A stretch of 64,000 nucleotides of DNA from Myxococcales bacterium (GCA_016794345.1 JAEUKE010000174.1:1-64000); one strand, 5' to 3'. Positions 46,056 to 54,929 are shown, counted from the first letter of the stretch. The notes: generated by a model not told the origin, from the sequence alone. Made by a program: numbers and translations.

Positions 46056-46491
46056 GGGGAGCCGTGCTGTCTAGTCAAGATCCACGGGGTCGGCAAGGAC
46101 CGGGCTGATTTGGAGGCGCGTGCCCTCCCCCGGTCCGGGGCGCGTCGTGCTCGGTCGTCGCGCAACGCCTCGGCGCTGCCGCGCGTTTCGGACCGTGCTC
46201 GGCCGGAAGCCAGGGCGGCGCGCGGATCCGGCCGTGGCACGTTTCTTGGTTTCTCAGGCGAGGTGATAACGCTCTCGCGCGGCCCTCGACGTTGTCTGGA
46301 CGGGGAGACGCCCGAGGCCGAGGGCCAATGCGCCAAGGCGATCGAGCAGGATGAAGAGGGTATCTATTGCCCGAGGCGGTGCGCTCGAAGACGCCTCGTC
46401 CCGTCGAGTGATCGCACCCCAATGACGAAGCGCCCGTGAGCCGCGCTGGGTAGCAGCGGCCACGGGCGCCCGCGCGCCGAGCGGCTCTCGC
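46056..46491. other. Non-coding stretch between infC and yajC
   Basis: About 435 bases with no convincing gene. The open frames are shadow-like and lack ribosome sites. The tract should hold the yajC promoter; no clean sigma70 site was found. A sequence TGGCACG-N4-TTGG at 46235-46249 on the plus strand resembles a sigma54 box but lacks the conserved C at -12 and has no gene behind it. Confidence 0.5.
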
Positions 46492-47199
46492 TCACTCGTC
46501 GTCGTCGTCGTCGTCGTCGTCCTGATCGGCCAGCTGCTGCTCGAGCTTCGCGATCGCGTCGTCGCGTTGCTGTTGCTCGAGGTCGGCCTTTCCGCCCTCT
46601 CGTCGGAGCGCCTTGGCGGCGGCGGCGCGCGCCTGCTGGACCTTCTGCATGACCGCCGGGCGCGGCGCCATGAGCAGGGTCATCGTCCGCTGCTCCATGG
46701 AGGGCCGCAGCTCCACCGTGGCGAACTCGTCGAGCTTTTGAACGATGCGCTCGAGCTGGCCCTGCGCGACCTGCGGGTGGGTGATCTCACGGCCCCGGAA
46801 GCGGACGGTGAACTTCACCTTGTGACCGGCCTCGAGGAAGGCCTGCGCGGCGCGGGTCTTGAAGTCGAGGTCGTGGTCGTCCGTCTTCGGGCGGAGCTTG
46901 ACCTCTTTCACGTCGAAGGCGGCCGTCTTGATGCGGGTCTCGCGCGCCTTCTTCTTCTCGTCGTATTTGAACTTGCCGTAGTCGAGGATCTTGCAGACCG
47001 GCGGCTCCGCCTTCGGGTTCACCTCGACGAGGTCGAGCCCCTTCTCTTGCGCGCGCCTGAGGGCCTCGTGCGTGGCGAGGATCCCGAGCATTTCGCCGTC
47101 ATCCCCGATGACACGAACTTCCGGGACTCGGATTCGCTGGTTGATACGGATCTGCGGTCCGCGTTGCTGTGCACGGGGGTCGAAGCGTCGCATCGCCAT
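46492..47199 (-). CDS. infC: Translation initiation factor IF-3
   Basis: This 235-residue protein shows the IF-3 pattern: INQRIRVPEVRVIGDDGEMLGILATHEALRRA, KAEPPVCKILDYGKFKY, VKEVKLRPKTDDHDL, and KVKFTVRFRGREITHPQ. It controls start-site selection on the 30S subunit. It is longer than the usual 170-180 residues because of an added tail, Gln/Ala-rich and ending in eight consecutive Asp. The Asp run is encoded by a GAC repeat at about 46498-46520. It follows thrS, but no rpmI/rplT follow. Confidence 0.93.
   Translation of the reverse strand: MAMRRFDPRAQQRGPQIRINQRIRVPEVRVIGDDGEMLGILATHEALRRAQEKGLDLVEVNPKAEPPVCKILDYGKFKYDEKKKARETRIKTAAFDVKEVKLRPKTDDHDLDFKTRAAQAFLEAGHKVKFTVRFRGREITHPQVAQGQLERIVQKLDEFATVELRPSMEQRTMTLLMAPRPAVMQKVQQARAAAAKALRREGGKADLEQQQRDDAIAKLEQQLADQDDDDDDDDE
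46498..46521. repeat. Short trinucleotide repeat in infC tail
   Basis: About eight copies of GTC (GAC on the coding strand) encode the Asp run at the IF-3 C-terminus. Repeats like this vary in number by slippage. Confidence 0.85.
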
Positions 47200-47283
47200 G
47201 TGGGGCTCGGGATCTCCTCAAACGTTTGTGGTGAAGACACAGATGACGGGCTTGCCACCCTGGCGAGCCCGTGACCGCACGTT

Positions 47284-47316
47284 CCTCCCCCTGGCCCCCT
47301 CCGCGAGCGAAGGGGG
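47284..47316. repeat. Dispersed palindromic repeat, copy D, between thrS and infC
   Basis: CCTCCCCCTGG then a stem CCCCCTCCGC/GCGAAGGGGG with one mismatch and a 2-base loop. It follows the layout of copies A-C, in the same plus-strand orientation, within the 180-base gap between two translation genes. Confidence 0.6.
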
Positions 47317-47378
47317 AGCCACGGGCAGGCCGCGGAGCGGGATGAGAGACGATGTACGGAGGGCTCGCAAGAGGAGAG

Positions 47379-49418
47379 TCATCGGGGGGGCCGGGACTCA
47401 CCCAGGAGGAGCTCCGCAAACGACTCGAGGGGCATCGCCCCCAGGTCCTTGTTCTGGTCGCGCGACCGCGGGGCGACCTGACGCCCTGCGGCCTCCTTGT
47501 CGCCCACGACCACGACGTAAGGCACGCGCAGGAGGCGCGCCGAGCGGATCTTCGCGCCCAGCTTGTCCGGCGAAAGATCTGCGCGAGCGCGGAGCCCCTT
47601 CTCGGCGAGGAAGCCGACGACCTCCTTCGCGTAGGTCTCCTGCTTCTCGCTGACGGTGACGATGACGGCCTGCTCCGGCGCGAGCCAGGTCGGGAAGGCC
47701 CCACCCACGTGCTCGATGAGGACCGAGAGGAAGCGCTCGAGCGAGCCGAGGATGGCGCGGTGGAGCATGACGGGGCGGTGCACGACGCCGTCGGTCCCGA
47801 CGAACTCGAGCTCGAACCGGTCCGGCAGCGCGTAGTCGACCTGGATCGTGCCGAGCTGCCAGGAGCGCTTGAGCGCGTCGAGGATGTGGAACTCGAGCTT
47901 GGGGCCGTAGAAGGCGCCCTCCCCTTCCGCGACCTCGTAGGCGAGGCCGGCCTCGTTCAAGGCGTCGGCCAGGGCCTTCTCGGCCGCGTCCCATTGCTCG
48001 TCCGTCCCGATGCGTTTGTCGGGGCGGGTCGCGAGCTTGATGTCGACACGATCGAACCGGAAGGCCTTGTAGACCGCGTAGAGCAGCTGGATGAAGCTCG
48101 AGATCTCGCCCTGCATCTGGTCGGGGCGGCAGAAGATGTGCGCGTCGTCCTGGCAGAAGCTGCGCACGCGCGCCAGCCCGTGGACGACGCCGCCGCGCTC
48201 GTAGCGGTGGAGGCGGCCGAAGTCCGCCATGCGCCAGGGGAGCTCGCGGTAGCTGCGCTTGCGCTGCCCGAAGATGAGGCAGTGGCTCGGGCAGTTCATG
48301 GGCTTGAGGCCGAGCCGCTCGACCTCGTCGAGGTGGGAGACGACGGCGTCGTCACGGACCTTGTCGGCGTGCTCGTAGCCGTCTCCGTGCGCGTGCTGCA
48401 CGCCGACTCGGAGCGCCATCTTCGCTTCGTCGAGCACCTCCGACGTCATCGGGAGGTACATGTTCTCGCGGTAGTTCGGCAAATGCCCGCTCGTCAGGAA
48501 GAGGCGCTTGTCGAACACCTGGGGCGTGATGACCTCCTCGTAGCCGAACTCGACGTAGAGCTCGCGCATGAAGGAGACGAGGCGGTTGTAGACGAACGCG
48601 CCGCGCGGCAAGAGGAACGGCATCGCCGGCGCGTACTCGTGGAACATGAAGAGCTCGAGCTCCTTGCCGAGCTTCCGGTGGTCGCGCTCCTTCGCCTCCT
48701 CGAGGAGCTTCAGGTGCTCGTCGAGCTCCTTCTGCGTCGAGAACGAGGTGCCGTAGACGCGCTGGAGCATCGGGTTGCGCTCGTCACCGCGCCAATACGC
48801 GCCGGCCACGCTCGTGAGCTTCACCGCGCCGATGAAGCCGGTGTCCGGGACGTGCGGGCCCTCGCAGAGGTCGAGCCACTGGCCCTCTTCGTGGCCCGGC
48901 GCGGCGCCCTTGGCCGAGCCGTGTTTGTAGAGCGAGATCTCCTCGCCTTCGGGCAGACGGTCGACGTGCTCCGCCTTGTACGTCTCGCCGAGCTTCTGGA
49001 AGAGCGCCCGCGCCGCGTCCCGCGAGATGGCCTCGCGAACGAAGGGACGCTTCGCTGCGACGATCTCCCGCATCTTGTCTTCGATCTTCGCCAGGTCCTC
49101 GTCGTTGAACGCGCCCTTCGGGCTCTCGAAGTCGTAGTAGAAGCCCGCCTCGGTCGAGGGACCAAACGTCACCTTCGTGCCGGGGAACAGCCGCTGCACC
49201 GCGTCTGCCATGACGTGCGCGGTCGAGTGCCGGATCATCGAGAGCCCGTCCGGGTCGGTCGTCTTGACCGGCTTCAGCTGAGGGCCGAGCTCGACCGGAA
49301 CCGACGTGTGCAGGTCGTACACGCGGCTGCCGGCGCGCGCGCCGATGATCGTGGAGTCCTTGAGGAGCTCGGAGCCGAGGAGCTCGCGAACGTTCTTCTT
49401 GTCTTGGGGGGCCGCCAT
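47379..49418 (-). CDS. thrS: Threonyl-tRNA synthetase
   Basis: This 679-residue class II synthetase has a short TGS-like N-terminal region (1-60), the editing domain with HSTAHV (H64, H68) and CEGPH (C185, H189), and the catalytic core with the zinc-site Cys in KPMNCPSH, RYERGG, RVRSFCQDDAHIFC and a final His in VVHRPVMLHRAILGSLERF. Between MYLPMTSEV and KPMNCPSH it has about 38 extra residues compared with the standard core. MNCPGH is MNCPSH here. It charges tRNA-Thr. infC follows after about 180 bases. Confidence 0.95.
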   Translation of the reverse strand: MAAPQDKKNVRELLGSELLKDSTIIGARAGSRVYDLHTSVPVELGPQLKPVKTTDPDGLSMIRHSTAHVMADAVQRLFPGTKVTFGPSTEAGFYYDFESPKGAFNDEDLAKIEDKMREIVAAKRPFVREAISRDAARALFQKLGETYKAEHVDRLPEGEEISLYKHGSAKGAAPGHEEGQWLDLCEGPHVPDTGFIGAVKLTSVAGAYWRGDERNPMLQRVYGTSFSTQKELDEHLKLLEEAKERDHRKLGKELELFMFHEYAPAMPFLLPRGAFVYNRLVSFMRELYVEFGYEEVITPQVFDKRLFLTSGHLPNYRENMYLPMTSEVLDEAKMALRVGVQHAHGDGYEHADKVRDDAVVSHLDEVERLGLKPMNCPSHCLIFGQRKRSYRELPWRMADFGRLHRYERGGVVHGLARVRSFCQDDAHIFCRPDQMQGEISSFIQLLYAVYKAFRFDRVDIKLATRPDKRIGTDEQWDAAEKALADALNEAGLAYEVAEGEGAFYGPKLEFHILDALKRSWQLGTIQVDYALPDRFELEFVGTDGVVHRPVMLHRAILGSLERFLSVLIEHVGGAFPTWLAPEQAVIVTVSEKQETYAKEVVGFLAEKGLRARADLSPDKLGAKIRSARLLRVPYVVVVGDKEAAGRQVAPRSRDQNKDLGAMPLESFAELLLGESRPPR

Positions 49419-49676
49419 GACGAATCGGGAGATTTTGCAGCACCAGGCCGCAAAGCTGCCTTACCTGGGGATCCGGAGGGGAGCCAGCCTGAAATGTCGC
49501 GGGGGACGTCACGACAACGTCACGAGTCGGCCACCGCGCTCCCCCAGTAGGCGGCCATCCTCGGGATCGTGATCGCAGCCTCCCCCGCCCTGTCCAGGAA
49601 TGCGCTCCGCGCCCCGGCGCTGCCCTTCGCGCGCGGGGTCGACCGCCCGGCGGAGGATGCGCGGACCGACACGAAG

Positions 49677-50420
49677 ATGCGCGCCGAGGGCGTGACGATC
49701 GCCTACGGCGGGCGGCCCGCCGTGAAGGACGTCTCGCTCGGCGTGAACGCCCACGAGGTCCTCGCCCTCATCGGCCCGAGCGGCTGCGGCAAGAGCACGT
49801 TCCTGCGCTCCCTGAATCGGATGAACGACACGATCCACGGGGCGACGACGTCGGGCCGGATCGAGCTCGAAGGCCAGGACATCTACGCCCACGGCGTCGA
49901 CCCGGTCATGGTCCGGCGACGGATCGGGATGGTCTTCCAGAGGTCCAACCCGTTCCCCAAGTCCATCTTCGAGAACGTCGCGTACGGTCTCCGCATCGCC
50001 GGCGCGATGGGCAAGGCCGACATCGCAGGGCGCGTCGAGAAGGCGCTCCGACAGGCGGCGCTCTGGGACGAGGTGAAGGACCGGCTGCACGACTCCGGGC
50101 TCGGCCTCTCGGGGGGCCAGCAGCAGAGGCTCTGCATCGCGCGCGCTCTTGCCGTCGAGCCGGACGTGCTCCTGATGGACGAGCCGGCGAGCGCCCTGGA
50201 TCCGATCGCGACCGCGAAGCTCGAGGAGCTCGTGCTCGAGCTTCGGAGCTCGCTCACGATCGTCATCGTCACGCACAACATGCAACAAGCGCTGCGCATC
50301 TCGCAGCGCACCGGGTTCTTCAACCTCGGCCGTCTCGTCGAGATCGACGAGACGAGCGTCATCTTCTCGAGCCCCCGCGAGAAGGAGACGAAGGACTACG
50401 TCGAGGGCCGATTCGGATGA
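49677..50420 (+). CDS. pstB: Phosphate ABC transporter ATPase PstB
   Basis: This 247-residue ATPase has Walker A GPSGCGKST, the long PstB-type MNDTIHGA tract, Q-loop VFQRSNPFPKSIFENV, signature LSGGQQQRLCIARA, Walker B DVLLMDEPASALDP and switch His in VTHNMQQA. The start at 49677 (MRAEGVTIAYGG) was chosen by family length; GTG at 49569 would add 36 residues that do not look like PstB. It is the first of four overlapping pst genes. It is divergent from thrS. Confidence 0.93.
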   Translation: MRAEGVTIAYGGRPAVKDVSLGVNAHEVLALIGPSGCGKSTFLRSLNRMNDTIHGATTSGRIELEGQDIYAHGVDPVMVRRRIGMVFQRSNPFPKSIFENVAYGLRIAGAMGKADIAGRVEKALRQAALWDEVKDRLHDSGLGLSGGQQQRLCIARALAVEPDVLLMDEPASALDPIATAKLEELVLELRSSLTIVIVTHNMQQALRISQRTGFFNLGRLVEIDETSVIFSSPREKETKDYVEGRFG

Positions 50421-51289
50421 GCTCGACCGGAGGGCTGGCAGCCGCCGCTCTCGTCTTGTCTCTGATCGGCTGCACCCGGACGGAGCCGGTCGGCGGCGAC
50501 GGCACGACGCTCGGGCCCGGCAAAGGCGCCATCGCGGTGAAGGGCTCTGACACGATGGTCATCCTCGCTCAACGATGGGCGGAGGAGTTCATGAAGGCTC
50601 ACCCCGGGGCGACCGTGCAGGTCACGGGCGGCGGGACCGGGACTGGAATCGCCGCGCTCATCAACGGCACCACCGACATCTGTCAGGCGAGCCGGCCCAT
50701 GAAGGAAAAGGAACGAGCCGACCTCGCGCAGAAGAGGGGCGCCGAGGCCGTCGAGACAAAGGTCGCCCTCGACGCGATCGCGGTCTACGTCAACGAGAAG
50801 AACCCGATCTCGGAGATCTCGGTCCCCGACCTGGCGAAGGTCTACACCGGCAAGACGACGAGCTGGAGCGACCTGGGCGGCGGCGCGGACAAGATCGTCG
50901 TGTACGGGCGCGAGAACAGCTCGGGCACCTACGGCTACTTCAAGGAGCACGTGCTCGGGAACGCGGACTTCGACCAGACCGTCCAGACCCTCGCCGGCAC
51001 GAGCGCGGTGGCGGCTGCCGTGAAAGGAGACCCGCGCGGCATCGGGTACGGGGGGATTGCCTACCTCGAGGGGATCAAGGCCCTGAAGGTCAAGCGCGAC
51101 GCTTCCGCTCCGGCGATCGCGGCTTCGCCGCAGACGGCGCAGGACGGAACCTACCCGCTGGCGCGCTCGCTCCTTTTCTACACAGCCGGCCCCGCCAAAG
51201 GCACTTCCAAGCGGTTCATCGAGTTCGTCACCGGAGCCGAGGGCCAGAAGGTGATCGAAGAGGTCGGTTATTACCCGCTTCCCCAATGA
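50417..51289 (+). CDS. pstS: Phosphate-binding lipoprotein PstS
   Basis: This 290-residue protein has a lipobox (LSLIGC) and the phosphate-binding pattern: VKGSDTMVILAQRWAEEFM, VQVTGGGTGTGIAALINGTTDI and GRENSSGTYGYFKEHVL. It delivers phosphate to PstCA. It overlaps pstB by ATGA and pstC by ATGA, so the operon is translationally coupled. Confidence 0.93.
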   Translation: MSSTGGLAAAALVLSLIGCTRTEPVGGDGTTLGPGKGAIAVKGSDTMVILAQRWAEEFMKAHPGATVQVTGGGTGTGIAALINGTTDICQASRPMKEKERADLAQKRGAEAVETKVALDAIAVYVNEKNPISEISVPDLAKVYTGKTTSWSDLGGGADKIVVYGRENSSGTYGYFKEHVLGNADFDQTVQTLAGTSAVAAAVKGDPRGIGYGGIAYLEGIKALKVKRDASAPAIAASPQTAQDGTYPLARSLLFYTAGPAKGTSKRFIEFVTGAEGQKVIEEVGYYPLPQ

Positions 51290-52215
51290 ACCTCCAAAGA
51301 AGGCCGAGCAGGGGCGAATGGGTCGCCGAGGCCTCCATCCGCGCGGTCGCGGCTGGCTCGGTCGCGATCGTCCTCTTGATCTTGCTGTTCATCGGCAAGG
51401 AGGCTTTTGGGATCTTCTTCGATCCGACGGTCCGCGCGGAGATCACCTTCACCGGGCTCTTCCGATCGCACGACGGCTCGAGCGCGTGGCAGCCCGTCAG
51501 TGAGATCCCGAAGTACAACGTGTTGCCGCTCTTCGTCGGCACGCTGAAGGTCACGCTCGTCTCCCTCCTCATCGCCGTGCCGCTCAGCGTCGGCGCGGCG
51601 GTCTACGTGGCGGAGTACGCGAGCTCACGGGTACGCGAGCTGGTGAAGCCGGCGATCGAGCTCCTCGCCGGCATCCCCTCGGTCGTGGTCGGCTTCTTCG
51701 CGCTCGTCGTGCTCGCGTCCTGGCTCCAGGAGGCGCTCGGCCTCGACCACCGCCTCAACTCCATCGTCGCGGGGACCGGGCTCGCGTTCGCCGTCTGCCC
51801 GGTGGTCTTCTCGGTCTCCGAAGACGCGCTGCGCAGCGTGCCCACGTCGTATCGCTCCGCGGCCATCGCGCTCGGATCGACGAAGGCCCAGACCGTCCTC
51901 CGGGTCATCATCCCGGCCGCTGGCCCAGGGATCGCGGCGGCTGTGGCCCTCGGCTTCGGACGAGCCGTGGGTGAGACGATGATCGTGGTGCTCGCGACGG
52001 GGAACGCCGCGATCCTGGACGCCTCGCTCGGCACCTCGACGCGCACGTTGACCGCGACGATCGCGCAGGAGCTCGGGGAGGTCGTGGTGGGGAGCCCGCA
52101 TTTCGCGGTGCTCTTCATGCTCGGTGCGCTCCTGTTTCTCACGACCTTCGCGATCAACCTGGGAGGTGAGCGCATCGTCGCCTCGATGCGCCGAAAGCTG
52201 GGGGTGTCCCAGTGA
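51286..52215 (+). CDS. pstC: Phosphate ABC transporter permease PstC
   Basis: This 309-residue permease has six predicted helices and the PstC segment ELLAGIPSVVVGFFALVVLA, with the loop FRSAAIALGSTKAQTVLRVIIPAAGPGIAAA-type EAA motif. It has a longer first loop (about 45-80) than PstA. The start overlaps the pstS stop. Confidence 0.92.
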   Translation: MNLQRRPSRGEWVAEASIRAVAAGSVAIVLLILLFIGKEAFGIFFDPTVRAEITFTGLFRSHDGSSAWQPVSEIPKYNVLPLFVGTLKVTLVSLLIAVPLSVGAAVYVAEYASSRVRELVKPAIELLAGIPSVVVGFFALVVLASWLQEALGLDHRLNSIVAGTGLAFAVCPVVFSVSEDALRSVPTSYRSAAIALGSTKAQTVLRVIIPAAGPGIAAAVALGFGRAVGETMIVVLATGNAAILDASLGTSTRTLTATIAQELGEVVVGSPHFAVLFMLGALLFLTTFAINLGGERIVASMRRKLGVSQ

Positions 52216-53153
52216 CCGCCCCCGCATCCGTGAGTGAGCGGCTAGCCGGGCGTCCCGGCGTCGTCCTCGACACGGTCACGAAGGCGCTCTGCGCAGGCGC
52301 GGTCGTCGTCATCCTGGGCATGCTCGCGGTCATCATGGGCACGATCGTCCTGGGAGGCGCGGGAGCGATCTCCTGGACCTTCTTGACCAAGGCACCCGAG
52401 AAGGGCCTGACCGAGGGCGGCATCTTCCCCGCCATCTTCGGAACGGCCGCGCTGACCCTCCTCATGACGGTCGTCGCCGTCCCGGCAGGTGTGCTCACGG
52501 CGGTCTACCTCACCGAATATGCCCCGCCTGGCTCGCTCCTCGCGCGGCTCGTTCGCGTCTGCATCGCGAACCTGGCCGGCGTCCCCTCGATCGTGTTCGG
52601 CCTCTTCGGGCTCGGCTTCTTCGTCTCCACCTTGGGGCCGGCGATCGACGAGGTCGGGTTCGGGGGCGCGCCGACGTATGGCAAGCCTGCCTTGATCTGG
52701 GCTGCGCTGACGCTGGCCGTCCTGGCGCTCCCGGTCATCGTGGTGGCGACCGAGGAAGCCCTCCGAGCCGTGCCCCGAGAGATACGCGACGCGAGCCTCG
52801 CCGTCGGAGCGACGAAGCTCCAGACCATCGTCCGCGTCGTCCTGCCCGAGGCGCTCGGCGGGATCCTGACCGGCAGCATCCTCGCGGTGAGCCGCGGAGC
52901 TGGCGAGGTGGCGCCGATCCTCTTCACGGGCGCAGCGTATTTTCTCCCCTATCTCCCCGCGTACCTGAACGACCCGTTCATGAACCTCGGCTACCACGTG
53001 TATGTGCTTGCGACGCAGTCCCCCGACGTCGACAAGACGAAGCCGCTGCTCTACGGGACCGTGCTCGTGCTGCTCGGGCTGACGTTCTCGCTCAACGTGG
53101 TCGCGGTGCTGATCCGGCAGCGCACGCGCGGAAAGCTTCGTGCGGCGGCGTGA
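52212..53153 (+). CDS. pstA: Phosphate ABC transporter permease PstA
   Basis: This 313-residue permease has the PstA pattern: GGIFPAIFGTAALTLLMTVVAVPAGVLTAVYLTEYA, NLAGVPSIVFGLFGLGFFV, and the EAA loop IRDASLAVGATKLQTIVRVVLPEALGGILTG. The start is GTG in GTGA, overlapping the pstC stop. It closes the operon; no phoU, phoB or phoR gene follows. Confidence 0.92.
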   Translation: MTAPASVSERLAGRPGVVLDTVTKALCAGAVVVILGMLAVIMGTIVLGGAGAISWTFLTKAPEKGLTEGGIFPAIFGTAALTLLMTVVAVPAGVLTAVYLTEYAPPGSLLARLVRVCIANLAGVPSIVFGLFGLGFFVSTLGPAIDEVGFGGAPTYGKPALIWAALTLAVLALPVIVVATEEALRAVPREIRDASLAVGATKLQTIVRVVLPEALGGILTGSILAVSRGAGEVAPILFTGAAYFLPYLPAYLNDPFMNLGYHVYVLATQSPDVDKTKPLLYGTVLVLLGLTFSLNVVAVLIRQRTRGKLRAAA

Positions 53154-53163
53154 TTCGCTCCGC

Positions 53164-53192
53164 TTGACAGACCGAACATCGACGACTAAGAA
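53164..53192 (+). promoter_or_regulatory. Promoter of tRNA-Val(GAC)
   Basis: A perfect TTGACA (53164-53169) and TAAGAA (53187-53192) lie 17 bases apart, 13 bases before the tRNA. This is the best sigma70-type promoter seen in the window. Confidence 0.85.
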
Positions 53193-53205
53193 CGCCGCCT
53201 CACCC

Positions 53206-53277
<72 letters not shown>

Positions 53278-53297
53278 CAACTTGATGGGGACATTCC

Positions 53298-53458
53298 GAG
53301 CGGGGCCTGCCCCGCTCGATGCTTTTTCCGAGCGGGGACCCCAACCCGCTCGATGCTTTTTGCGAGCGGGCACCCGACCGGCTCGATGCTTTTTTGGCGA
53401 GCGGGACCCCAACCCGCTCGACGCGGCCCCGCTCGATGTTTCTTGCGCGAGCGGGGCC
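53298..53458 (+). repeat. Hairpin array downstream of tRNA-Val(GAC)
   Basis: Four head-to-tail units begin at 53298, 53330, 53364 and 53399. Each is GAGCGGG, a short spacer, then CCCGCTCGATGC and, for the first three, a run of five or six T. The third has one mismatch. A fifth stem (53425-53458) is arranged the other way round, GGCCCCGCTCG then CGAGCGGGGCC with an 11-bp stem. The first three units each look like a complete intrinsic terminator. Period is 32-35 bases. The same unit follows the tRNA-Val at 36369. Confidence 0.9.
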
Positions 53459-53504
53459 TTCAAACGGCGGAACGTGCAGAGTTGCGCACGTCTGCACGAA
53501 GACG

Positions 53505-54929
53505 TCAGTGCGGGATGAGGCCGCCGAACCACGCGCCGGCGATACCGCCCGCGAGCACCAGGACGAGCACCACGTAGAGGACGGGCGACGTCCCCTTCCT
53601 CGCCGGCTCCATCGACCGACCGCTCGAGGGTGCCGGGAGGTTCGCCGCGAGCGGCGCCGGCGCGATGGCCGGCGGCGCCAGGCCGGCCCCTCCTCCGCCG
53701 CCGCTCCGGGGCGGCTCGTCGTCCTCGAGGGCCGCGAGGTTCCCCAGGCCGATCTCGCGCTCGGCCGCGTAGATGCTGGCGCGGATCTGCGACTCGGCCT
53801 CGCTCTTCTTCTGGTGGCCGACCGAAAGCTCGTCCGCCCACTTGCCGATGTCCTCGAAGCCGAGCTTGAGCGGCTCCTCCTTCGCGTCGGCGCCCTTCTT
53901 GCCCCCGCCGTCCTCCTCGCCTTCTTGCAGCGAGGTGAACTCGAACAGGGCCTCCTCGATCAGCTTGTCGATGACGCTTGTCTTGTCCGGCGCCTTCTTC
54001 TTGCGCAGCGCCATCGCGCCGCGCACGAGCTCGGCGATGTCGAAGGAGCTGACCGGCTTGCCTTGGCGGTACAAACACGCCGTCAGATCGCGCCCGAGAT
54101 CGCGGGCCGACCGATAGCGCGCGTTCGGATCTTTGGCGAGCGCGCGCGCGAGGATACGGTCCAGCTCCTCCGGCACGTCGGGCCGCATCGACCGGAGCGC
54201 AGGCACCTGGGCCTGCTGGACCATCTTCACGGTCCCGAAGTCGGTGTCGGCCAGGAAGAGGCGCTTTCCGCTCAGGAGCTCCCACAAGATGATCCCGACA
54301 GCGAAGATGTCGGCGCGGAGGTCGACGTCACCCCCGAGCGCAGCCTCAGGCGCGAGGTAGCTGAACTTGCCCTTGATGATGCCGGGCTCGCTCTTCTCCA
54401 GCTGGCTCGTCGCCTTGGCGAGGCCGAAGTCCACGATCTTCACCTCGCCGTGTTTGGTGATGAGCACGTTCGGAGGCGACATGTCGCGGTGGACGATGTG
54501 CAGGTCTTTGCCGTCGCCCCCTTGCAGCTCGTGCGCGTAGGTGAGCCCCTCGCAGATGCGGATGGCGATGAGCGTCGCGGCCTCGACGGGGAAGACGCGG
54601 TTGTTGCTCTTCAGGTAGTCGATGACGGCCTTGAGATCGGAGCCGTCGACGTACTCCATGACGATGAAGTACGCGTTGTCGCCGACGCCGATATCGAAGA
54701 CCTGGACGCAGTTCGAGTGCGAGAGCTGGGCAGAGAGCCTCGCCTCGTCGAGGAACATCGAGATGAAGCGCTTCTTCTCCGAGAGGTGGGGCAGGACGCG
54801 CTTGATGGCGACGCGCTTCTTGAAACCCTCGATCCCGGCGCTCTCGGCGATGAACACCTCCGCCATACCGCCGGAGGCGAGCCGCTCGAGGACTCTGTAC
54901 CGCTGCTGCGGCTGATGGACCTCTGTCAT
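53505..54929 (-). CDS. Membrane-anchored Ser/Thr protein kinase
   Basis: This 474-residue kinase has its domain at about 11-275: the glycine loop LASGGMAEVFIAES, VAIKRVL (K43), HRDMSPPNVLI (147-157), DFGLAKATS (167-169) and APEAALGG. A charged linker of about 130 residues follows, including a Lys/Asp/Glu-rich stretch, and a C-terminal membrane helix (VLYVVLVLVLAGGIAGAWFGGL). The HRDMSPPN sequence is typical of myxobacterial kinases. The domain faces the cytoplasm. No sensor domain lies outside the membrane. Confidence 0.92.
   Translation of the reverse strand: MTEVHQPQQRYRVLERLASGGMAEVFIAESAGIEGFKKRVAIKRVLPHLSEKKRFISMFLDEARLSAQLSHSNCVQVFDIGVGDNAYFIVMEYVDGSDLKAVIDYLKSNNRVFPVEAATLIAIRICEGLTYAHELQGGDGKDLHIVHRDMSPPNVLITKHGEVKIVDFGLAKATSQLEKSEPGIIKGKFSYLAPEAALGGDVDLRADIFAVGIILWELLSGKRLFLADTDFGTVKMVQQAQVPALRSMRPDVPEELDRILARALAKDPNARYRSARDLGRDLTACLYRQGKPVSSFDIAELVRGAMALRKKKAPDKTSVIDKLIEEALFEFTSLQEGEEDGGGKKGADAKEEPLKLGFEDIGKWADELSVGHQKKSEAESQIRASIYAAEREIGLGNLAALEDDEPPRSGGGGGAGLAPPAIAPAPLAANLPAPSSGRSMEPARKGTSPVLYVVLVLVLAGGIAGAWFGGLIPH

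Noticed and set aside
46235..46249. sigma54-type promoter TGGCACG-N4-TTGG
   Set aside because: The conserved C of the -12 box is missing and no gene begins downstream on that strand.
46075..46422. Open frame on the minus strand in the infC-yajC gap
   Set aside because: Arg/Pro/Ala-rich, no ribosome site, no domain.
49569..49676. Longer pstB start at GTG 49569
   Set aside because: It would add 36 residues without similarity to PstB; no ribosome site precedes it. It remains possible.
53298..53458. CRISPR-like array
   Set aside because: The repeated part is itself the hairpin and the spacers are only a few bases; no cas gene is nearby.
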